From assembly GCA_023453655.1 (NCBI GenBank), contig JAEXTE010000124.1, forward strand, positions 1-7,702: 7,702 nucleotides of DNA. The letters run 5' to 3'. A program made the position numbers and the translations under genes. Positions 1-4,968 of the stretch are shown here, piece by piece; the stretch's first letter is position 1; each line of letters starts with the position of its first letter. The notes under the pieces are model-generated. The model was not told the origin of the DNA. It saw only the letters and a list, made by a program, of their open reading frames with translations, and made no database searches. This DNA is from Pseudomonadota bacterium. Lineage in GTDB: Bacteria > Pseudomonadota > Gammaproteobacteria > Xanthomonadales > Xanthomonadaceae.

Positions 1-182
1 GGGGGAGGAGATGCACCTTCGCTCCACGGCCGACAAGCGGAGGCCGACGCCCAGCTTTGGTTCCACCAGGCAGCGGTGGGGAGGCGCGATGCGCCTTCGC
101 TCCATGGCCGACAAGCGGGGGCCGGGGCCCCGTCTTCGCTCCACCGAGCAGCGGCGGGGGAGCGGGATGCGCCTTTGCTCCC
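1..182 (+). repeat. 39-bp-period tandem repeat array (78-bp higher-order unit), open at the left edge
   Basis: The nonamer CTTCGCTCC or a close variant recurs at 17, 56 (TTTGGTTCC), 95, 134 and 173 (CTTTGCTCC), always exactly 39 bases apart. Alternate units match better: GATGCRCCTT at 10, 88 and 166 is 78 bases apart, and GCCGACAAGCGG recurs at 29 and 107. The array is therefore 39-bp units in an A-B pattern, about four and a half units visible, probably continuing left of the window. Because 39 is divisible by three, reading frames stay open through it. This produces spurious Arg-rich ORFs, including one fused in frame to mlaE. I see no gene in 1-252. Confidence 0.85.
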
Positions 183-204
183 TCCCCCGCTGCGCGGGGG
201 AGGG
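180..204. repeat. 11-bp perfect inverted repeat (REP-like hairpin) upstream of mlaE
   Basis: The arm CCCTCCCCCGC at 180-190 pairs perfectly with GCGGGGGAGGG at 194-204 around a TGC loop. The hairpin follows the last tandem unit directly and ends 48 bases before the mlaE start. The core resembles a G/C-rich palindromic intergenic element common in Xanthomonadaceae genomes (from memory, not searched). There is no T-tract, so it is not a classical intrinsic terminator. Confidence 0.8.
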
Positions 205-216
205 CTGGGGTGGGGG
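196..216 (+). promoter_or_regulatory. Candidate G-quadruplex motif in the mlaE leader
   Basis: Four G-runs of 5, 3, 4 and 5 bases (196-200, 202-204, 207-210, 212-216) are separated by loops of only 1, 2 and 1 bases. This fits the standard G3+N1-7 pattern with very short loops. It is on the mlaE-sense strand, so it would be present in any transcript crossing the region. It shares two G-runs with the 3' arm of the hairpin at 180-204, so the two folds exclude each other. The motif is seen directly; a regulatory role is inference. Confidence 0.55.
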
Positions 217-239
217 TGCATCGGCCGCCACGTTCCGCC

Positions 240-243
240 GGAG
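240..243 (+). promoter_or_regulatory. Ribosome binding site of mlaE
   Basis: GGAG lies 9 bases before the ATG at 253. It supports that start over the in-frame ATG at 76, whose reading frame begins inside the tandem repeat and has no family-like sequence before residue 60. Confidence 0.6.
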
Positions 244-252
244 CACCCGCTG

Positions 253-1002
253 ATGCCGCTCGCCTCCGCCCTGCGCTCGGTCGGCCGCGCCGGCCTGTTC
301 TCGCTCTCGGTGCTGCGCGCCTCTAGGCCGACCGCCGACTTCTTCGCCGAACTCACCCGCGAGATCTACAAGATCGGCGCGCGCTCGCTGCCGATCATCG
401 CGGTCGGCGGCGCCTTCGTCGGCCTGTCGCTCACCCTGCTCGGCTTCCGCGCGCTCGAGACCTACGGCGCCTCCAACCAGGTCAGCGTGCTGATCGGCCT
501 GGGCCTGTACCGCGAACTGGCGCCGGTGCTGACCGCGCTGCTGTTCGTCGGTCGCGCCGGTTCCTCGATCGCCGCCGAACTCGGCCTGATGCGCGCCACC
601 GACCAGATCACCGCGCTCGGCCTGATGGCGATCGATCCGGTCGGCAAGGCGGTCGCGCCGCGCTTCTGGGCGGCGGTGCTGACCGTGCCGCTGCTGGTGG
701 GGTTCTTCGCCAGCTTCGCCATCGCCGCCAGCTGGTTCCAGGCGGTGCAGGTGCTGGGCATCGACAACGGCAGCTTCTGGCAGATCATGAAGGACGCGGT
801 GGATTTCCACGGCGACTTCGTGCCGGCCTTCGTCAAGGCGGCGGTGTTCGGTGGTACCGCGGCGCTGGTCGCCTCGTACGTGGGCTACCACGCCGAACCC
901 ACCATCGAGGGCACCTCGGTGGCCACCACGCGCGCGGTGGTCAACGCCTCGCTGCTGGTGCTGATGTTCAACTTCGTGCTGTCGGCCTTCCTGTTCCGGT
1001 GA
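253..1002 (+). CDS. mlaE: MlaE, phospholipid ABC transporter permease
   Basis: Inner-membrane permease of the MlaFEDB complex, which moves phospholipids between the outer and inner membranes to keep the outer membrane asymmetric. The 249-residue product fits the family (about 260). After a short N-terminal segment there are several hydrophobic helices, and the family hallmark is clear near residues 85-120: RELAPVLTALLFVGRAGSS followed by AAELGLMRATDQITALG. The open frame extends upstream to an ATG at 76, but that part only translates the repeat array. The ATG at 253 has a GGAG at 9 bases and gives a normal MlaE N-terminus. It is the first gene of mlaEDCBA here. The partner ATPase gene mlaF is not visible upstream, where repeats occupy the expected position. 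Confidence 0.95.
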   Translation: MPLASALRSVGRAGLFSLSVLRASRPTADFFAELTREIYKIGARSLPIIAVGGAFVGLSLTLLGFRALETYGASNQVSVLIGLGLYRELAPVLTALLFVGRAGSSIAAELGLMRATDQITALGLMAIDPVGKAVAPRFWAAVLTVPLLVGFFASFAIAASWFQAVQVLGIDNGSFWQIMKDAVDFHGDFVPAFVKAAVFGGTAALVASYVGYHAEPTIEGTSVATTRAVVNASLLVLMFNFVLSAFLFR

Positions 1003-1083
1003 GCCGCATGCACCGCAACCGCTTGCCCGCCGTCTTTTCCGCAACACGCAATCCGCCGCATCGCGCGGCGACGAGGTGATCCA
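1003..1083 (+). promoter_or_regulatory. mlaE-mlaD gap with stem-loop and mlaD ribosome binding site
   Basis: This 81-base gap is the only real spacer in the operon. CGCCGC (1054-1059) can pair with GCGGCG (1065-1070) around a five-base loop. The stem ends two bases before GAGG (1073-1076), which is the mlaD Shine-Dalgarno seven bases from its ATG. The stem could tune mlaD translation or stabilise an RNA end. That role is inferred; the complementarity is seen. Confidence 0.45.
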
Positions 1084-1617
1084 ATGGCTACCCGTGGCCC
1101 CCGTCTCGAATTCGCCGTCGGCGCCTTCCTGGTCCTGGCGCTGGCCTCGCTGCTGGTGCTGGCCATCGCCTCCACCAACGGCCGCTTCGGCTTGTCCGGC
1201 GACACTTACGAGCTGACCGCGCGCTTCACCCAGATCGGCCAGCTGCGGCCCAACGCACCGGTCAAGATCGGCGGCGTCACCATCGGCCGGGTGTCGAAGA
1301 TCGACCTCGATCCGGTCAAGTTCGACTCCATCGTCACCCTCGCCATCGACGAGCGCTTCAACGAGATCCCGATCGACACCTCGGCCGGCATCCTCACCGG
1401 CGGCCTGCTCGGCGAAAGCTATGTCGGGCTGCAGCCCGGCGGCGACATGGAGGTGTTCAAGCCGGGCGAGGAACTGGTGTTCACCACGCCGGCCGTGGAC
1501 CTGATCCAGATGGTCGGCAAGTACATGTTCAGCGGCGGCGGCGACAATGCCGCGCCCGGTGATGCGCAGCCCGCGCCCGCCGCGCCGTCCGCTCCGGAAG
1601 AAGGAACGACCCCATGA
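1084..1617 (+). CDS. mlaD: MlaD, MCE-domain phospholipid-binding protein
   Basis: Periplasm-facing, inner-membrane-anchored component of MlaFEDB. In known homologues it forms a hexameric ring whose central channel passes phospholipids. The 177-residue length matches the family (E. coli 183). One transmembrane helix is at about residues 9-30. The MCE domain follows at about 38-120, with ARFTQIGQLRPNAPVKIGGV and VGRV-type motifs and the channel-lining segment GILTGGLLGESYVGLQPGG. The C-terminal 25 residues are Ala/Pro-rich and probably disordered. The start is fixed by a GAGG seven bases upstream and by the membrane anchor at the N-terminus. The stop overlaps the mlaC start in an ATGA, suggesting translational coupling. 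Confidence 0.95.
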   Translation: MATRGPRLEFAVGAFLVLALASLLVLAIASTNGRFGLSGDTYELTARFTQIGQLRPNAPVKIGGVTIGRVSKIDLDPVKFDSIVTLAIDERFNEIPIDTSAGILTGGLLGESYVGLQPGGDMEVFKPGEELVFTTPAVDLIQMVGKYMFSGGGDNAAPGDAQPAPAAPSAPEEGTTP

Positions 1618-2285
1618 TCCGCATCCCCCGCAACGCCCTCGCACTGGGCCTGGCCGCGACCCTGCTCGCCGCCGCGCCCGCCCTGTCCTTCGCCCAGGCA
1701 CAGTCCGCGCCCGCGGCGCCCGCCACCATGCAGGGCTCGCCCAGCGAGCTGGTGCTGCAGAACACCCGGCGCGTCCTGGAAACGCTGGAGTCGCGCCGCG
1801 CCGAGTTCACCCGCGACCGCGCCGCCCTGCAGCGGTTCGTCAGCAGCGAATTCGACACCATGTTCGACCGCGACTACGCGGCCCGCCAGGTGCTGGGCCG
1901 GCACGGCCGGGGCGCCTCCGATGCCGACGTGAAGGCCTTCGGCGACGCGCTGGCCGACAACCTGATGCGCCGCTACGGCTCCTCGCTGATCGATTTCAAC
2001 ACCCGCCTGCGCGTGCGGATCAAGTCCGAGACCGCGTTGCCGCGCAACCTCGGCGTCAAGGTCTCCAGCGAACTGCTGCGCCAGGGCGGCGAGCCGATCC
2101 CGGTGGACTACCTGATGCGCCGCGCCGGCAGCGGCTGGCGCGTGTTCGACGTGATGGTCGAAGGCGTGTCGTTCGTGCAGACCTTCCGCCAGCAGTTCGA
2201 CGCCGAGCTGCAGCGCAAGTCGATCGCGCAGGTCACCAAGGAACTGCGCAGCGGCCAGCTCTCGGCCGAGGCCGGCAGCAACTGA
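1614..2285 (+). CDS. mlaC: MlaC, periplasmic phospholipid carrier
   Basis: Soluble shuttle that carries a phospholipid across the periplasm between the MlaA complex in the outer membrane and MlaFEDB in the inner membrane. The 223 residues include a Sec signal peptide: basic N-terminus, hydrophobic stretch at residues 8-24, probable cleavage after AQA at 27-29. The mature part has MlaC/Ttg2D family features: FDTMFDRDYAARQVLG-type helices near 80-100, then DALADNLMRRYGSSLIDF, PVDYLMRRAGSGWRVFDVMVEGVS and the helical FRQQF end. The ATG overlaps the mlaD stop by four bases (ATGA). The stop overlaps the mlaB start by one base (TGATG). Confidence 0.95.
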   Translation: MIRIPRNALALGLAATLLAAAPALSFAQAQSAPAAPATMQGSPSELVLQNTRRVLETLESRRAEFTRDRAALQRFVSSEFDTMFDRDYAARQVLGRHGRGASDADVKAFGDALADNLMRRYGSSLIDFNTRLRVRIKSETALPRNLGVKVSSELLRQGGEPIPVDYLMRRAGSGWRVFDVMVEGVSFVQTFRQQFDAELQRKSIAQVTKELRSGQLSAEAGSN

Positions 2286-2572
2286 TGGCACAGGCGGCCA
2301 CCCTGCGTCGCGACGGGACCACGCTGGCGTTCGCCGGCGCGCTCGTGCGCGAAGCGGTGGCCGCGCTCTGGCCGGCCGCACTGGCCCAGGCGCCGGGCGT
2401 GGAACGCTTCGATCTGTCGGCGGTCACCTCCGTGGACAGTGCGGGCCTTGCCCTGCTGGTGGAACTGGCGCAACGTGGCGGCGGCGTGCCGGTGGTCGGC
2501 GATCCGCCAGGCCTCGACGGCCTGCGCCGCGCCTACCGGCTCTCCCCCACCCTCACATTCGCGCGGGCATGA
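2285..2572 (+). CDS. mlaB: MlaB, STAS-domain regulator of the Mla transporter
   Basis: Small cytoplasmic STAS protein of 95 residues; in E. coli it binds the ATPase MlaF and is needed for complex assembly and activity. The STAS signature is at residues 42-62: FDLSAVTSVDSAGLALLVEL. Ser52 of the VDSAG motif sits at the position where E. coli MlaB has the functionally important Thr52 (equivalence judged by eye). The sequence is otherwise diverse, as usual for this family. The start follows from the TGATG overlap with mlaC, since the longer open frame upstream is only a shadow of mlaD/mlaC. The stop overlaps the mlaA ATG in an ATGA. Its presence implies that mlaF exists, although it is not visible here. 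Confidence 0.9.
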   Translation: MAQAATLRRDGTTLAFAGALVREAVAALWPAALAQAPGVERFDLSAVTSVDSAGLALLVELAQRGGGVPVVGDPPGLDGLRRAYRLSPTLTFARA

Positions 2573-3690
2573 AGTCCGCGCAGCGCATCCGACGGACCGC
2601 ATCCATGAGTGTCTCCCTGCGCACGCTGCCGCGCCTGTGCCTGCTCCTGCTCCCGACCCTGCTGCTGGTCGCCTGCGCCAGCGGCGGCGGCGCTCGTCCG
2701 TCCGCGGCCGAGGCTCCGGCAGTGGCGCCTCCCGCTGTGGACACGTCCGCCGTGCCGGCGGTCGACACCACGGCCGCCGCTGCCATCGATCCTGCGCTGG
2801 AGACGGCGGAAGCCGCTACGCAGGCCAGTGACCTGGCGGCCGGGCAGCCCACTGCCGATGCCGCGCAAGCCGGCGTGGCCGCCACCGCGCCCACCGAGGC
2901 CGAACTCGACTACGCCGCCATTTACGGCGCGCCGTACGATCCGGTCGCCGATCCCAGCCTGCCGGCGCCGGCGCAGCTGCCCGGCAGCTACGACCCCTGG
3001 GAGAAGTGGAACCGCAAGGTGCACCGCTTCAACAACGCCGTGGACCGCACCATCGCCACGCCGCTGGCGCGCGCCTACATGAAGGTGGTGCCGCGGCCGG
3101 TGCGGCTGGGCGTGGGCAACTTCTTCAACAACCTCGGCCAGCCGGTGAGTGCGCTCAATGCGCTGCTGCAGGGGCGCCCGGGCCAGGCCGGCCAGTCGCT
3201 CGGCCGCTTCCTGCTCAACGCCACCATCGGCATCGGCGGCATCTTCGATCCCGCCACTGCGGTCAACATCCCCAACCGCAGCGAGGACTTCGGCCAGACG
3301 CTGGGCGTGTGGGGCTGGAAGAACTCGCGCTATGTCGAGCTGCCGCTGTTCGGCCCCCGCACCCTGCGCGATACCTTCGGACTGGTCGGAGACGCGCCGC
3401 TGTCGCCGACGCGCCAGATCGAGGACGACGGCACCCGCTATTTCCTGCAGGGCCTGCAGCTGGTCGACCTGCGCACCCAGCTGTTCGCCGTCGACGCCAT
3501 GCGCCAGGGCGCGGCCGACGAGTACGCGCTGGTGCGCGATGCCTGGATGCAGCGCCGCAACTACCAGATCCAGGCCGACCGTCGCAGCGAAGAGGACGAG
3601 GAGCTGCCGGACTACCTGCGCGACGACGAAGCCCACCCGACCGTGCCAGTCGACGTGATGCCGATCGTTCCGCTGTCGCCCACGCCCTGA
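2569..3690 (+). CDS. mlaA: MlaA (VacJ), outer-membrane lipoprotein
   Basis: Outer-membrane lipoprotein that removes mislocalised phospholipids from the outer leaflet and passes them to MlaC. It has a lipoprotein signal with lipobox LVAC (Cys36). The MlaA core begins at DPWEKWNR (142-149) and includes GIGGIFDPA, EDFGQTLGVWGW and YVELPLFGPRTLRD, ending near 345. A charged tail (SEEDEELPDYLRDDE) and a Pro-rich end follow. At 373 residues it is much longer than E. coli MlaA (251), mainly from a roughly 105-residue Ala/Pro/Thr/Asp-rich linker between the lipid Cys and the core. The ATG at 2569 overlaps the mlaB stop (ATGA). An in-frame ATG at 2605 would put Cys at position 24, a more usual signal length, so the true start is uncertain. 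Confidence 0.93.
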   Translation: MKSAQRIRRTASMSVSLRTLPRLCLLLLPTLLLVACASGGGARPSAAEAPAVAPPAVDTSAVPAVDTTAAAAIDPALETAEAATQASDLAAGQPTADAAQAGVAATAPTEAELDYAAIYGAPYDPVADPSLPAPAQLPGSYDPWEKWNRKVHRFNNAVDRTIATPLARAYMKVVPRPVRLGVGNFFNNLGQPVSALNALLQGRPGQAGQSLGRFLLNATIGIGGIFDPATAVNIPNRSEDFGQTLGVWGWKNSRYVELPLFGPRTLRDTFGLVGDAPLSPTRQIEDDGTRYFLQGLQLVDLRTQLFAVDAMRQGAADEYALVRDAWMQRRNYQIQADRRSEEDEELPDYLRDDEAHPTVPVDVMPIVPLSPTP

Positions 3691-3703
3691 CGCCTCGCAG
3701 GCC

Positions 3704-4837
3704 TCAGTCGGGAAAGCGCAGCACGGCGTTGTCCGGCGGCCGTTCCCCGCGCCGCATGCCGGCGCCTTGCGGCTCCCAGGGCGCCTGGCCCAGCTGCTCG
3801 AAGTCCCCGTAGCGCCCCAGCAGTTCGAAAGCGTCGAAGGCGAACGGCAGCCCTTCCGCGCCCAGCAGCGAAGGCCCGTCGGCGACGTGGAAATGCAGGT
3901 GCGGCCAGCCACCGCTGCCGCTCAGTCCGACCTCGCCGAGCACCTCCCCACGCCGCACGCGCTGGCCCACCGCGACGCGCACGCTGCCCGGGCGCAGGTG
4001 CTCGTAGAAGGCGTGGCGTCCGTCCTCCAGCGCCAGCACCACATGGTTGCCGCTGCCGGCGGACAGCCGATGGCGCCCGTTGCCGGAGATGCGTTCGGCT
4101 TCCGGGTAGTCGTTGCGCACGGCGACCACATCGGCATCGGCCACCGCCAGCACGGGTTCGCCGTAGCCGTAGGCGTTCCGGATCACATCCGGGTCCGCGG
4201 CGGCGATGCGGCCCTGCGCGTCGAGTTTGACCAGGTCCAGGGCGAAGCGGCCCGGCAGGGTCGCGCGCCCCTCGAGCGCATAGTGCACGCGGCGGTGTCC
4301 ACGCGCCCAGGCCGGATCGAACACCGCCGCCCAGGGCCCACCGCGCAACGGCGGACCCAGCACGATGGCGCCATCGCTGCCGACCGCGACTGCACCGGCC
4401 GAGACCTGCGCGTCTGCAGGTTCACCCGCCACGCCATAGGTCACGATATGCCGCAGCGAGGACGGCACCGCCGTTGGCGCAAGCTCCAGTTCGACATGCA
4501 GCACGCGCACCGTGCCGGGTGCGAGCAGGCGCGCATCTCCGGTTTCCGCGGCAGGCACCGCCGGCACCAGCCGACGCCGGAGCGCGTCGCCGGCGTAGCT
4601 GGCGAGCACCCTGCCGTCATCGCCCTGCACCTCGATCCGCTCGATCGCCAACGGCTCGCGCGCGAAGCTGGTCAGGTGCAGCTCGTGGAACAGGCGCAGG
4701 CGGCCCTGCGACGGCACCGGTGCGGGGGCCACCGGCACGCGCAGGTCGAAGGATTCGCGCTCGGGTCCCGCTGCGGCCGGGGACGGCCGGGATACCGCGA
4801 TGGCGAGCAGGACGACGAGGCACAGGCCGATCCGAAT
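3704..4837 (-). CDS. Secreted M23-family (LytM-like) metallopeptidase with apparent ATT start
   Basis: Probable periplasmic or secreted zinc peptidase of the peptidoglycan-hydrolase type. From the proposed start it has 377 residues: signal peptide about 1-23 (RIGLCLVVLLAIAV core, AAA before Gly24), a beta-rich N-terminal domain, then a LytM domain. Putative metal and catalytic residues are His181 in GHRR, Asp201 in RFALD, His280 in YEHL and HLHFH at 313-317. The usual HxGxD is replaced by His-x19-Asp, a spacing I recall from one M23 subfamily. No ATG, GTG or TTG fits the signal peptide. An ATT at 4837-4835 lies six bases after GGAGGAA. The only nearby standard start is a TTG at 4903, with a poor ribosome site. 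The gene converges on mlaA, 13 bases away. Substrate unknown. Confidence 0.85.
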   Translation of the reverse strand: MRIGLCLVVLLAIAVSRPSPAAAGPERESFDLRVPVAPAPVPSQGRLRLFHELHLTSFAREPLAIERIEVQGDDGRVLASYAGDALRRRLVPAVPAAETGDARLLAPGTVRVLHVELELAPTAVPSSLRHIVTYGVAGEPADAQVSAGAVAVGSDGAIVLGPPLRGGPWAAVFDPAWARGHRRVHYALEGRATLPGRFALDLVKLDAQGRIAAADPDVIRNAYGYGEPVLAVADADVVAVRNDYPEAERISGNGRHRLSAGSGNHVVLALEDGRHAFYEHLRPGSVRVAVGQRVRRGEVLGEVGLSGSGGWPHLHFHVADGPSLLGAEGLPFAFDAFELLGRYGDFEQLGQAPWEPQGAGMRRGERPPDNAVLRFPD

Positions 4838-4843
4838 GCGCGA

Positions 4844-4850
4844 TTCCTCC
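4844..4850 (-). promoter_or_regulatory. Strong Shine-Dalgarno pointing to an ATT start
   Basis: On the minus strand GGAGGAA reads 4850 to 4844, six bases before the ATT at 4837-4835 and with no ATG, GTG or TTG at a usable distance in the peptidase frame. The signal peptide begins exactly there. This is the sequence basis for choosing ATT over the distant TTG at 4903. Confidence 0.6.
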
Positions 4851-4932
4851 GCTGTGGAGGTCGTCAGTATCGGCCGGGCGTCGGGACAGGACCCGTGCCA
4901 CAAGTCGACCCGGCCACCGCCGCTCGTCGCGC

Positions 4933-4955
4933 CATGGACACCGCGCGTGTCGATG
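4933..4955 (-). repeat. Inverted repeat between rmuC and the peptidase gene
   Basis: CATGGACAC (4933-4941) and GTGTCGATG (4947-4955) form a stem of eight pairs with one G-G mismatch and a five-base loop. It begins 13 bases past the rmuC stop. No T-tract follows on the minus strand, so it is better viewed as a 3'-end-stabilising or Rho-associated hairpin than an intrinsic terminator. It suggests the peptidase may be transcribed partly independently of rmuC. Confidence 0.4.
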
Positions 4956-4968
4956 CCTGCGCCCGCGC

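Noticed and set aside
1..182. CRISPR array
   Set aside because: The repeats are contiguous and degenerate with no unique spacers of constant length between identical repeats.
11..253. 80-codon plus-strand ORF just before mlaE, with TGATG overlap
   Set aside because: Its sequence is the translation of the tandem repeat and the hairpin, with no ribosome site visible and no resemblance to MlaF; the stop overlap is likely coincidental.
1419..2381. 320-codon minus-strand open frame over mlaD, mlaC and mlaB
   Set aside because: Antisense shadow in GC-rich DNA; the sense genes are unambiguous.
3691..3703. Bidirectional intrinsic terminator between mlaA and the peptidase
   Set aside because: The stem is only four base pairs and there is no T-tract in either direction.
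2533..3912. 459-codon minus-strand open frame over mlaA
   Set aside because: Antisense shadow of mlaA: low-complexity translation without family motifs, and it overlaps the peptidase 3' end.
4865..4870. GATACT on the minus strand as a -10 box for the peptidase gene
   Set aside because: It matches the consensus moderately, but no acceptable -35 lies 16-18 bases upstream.
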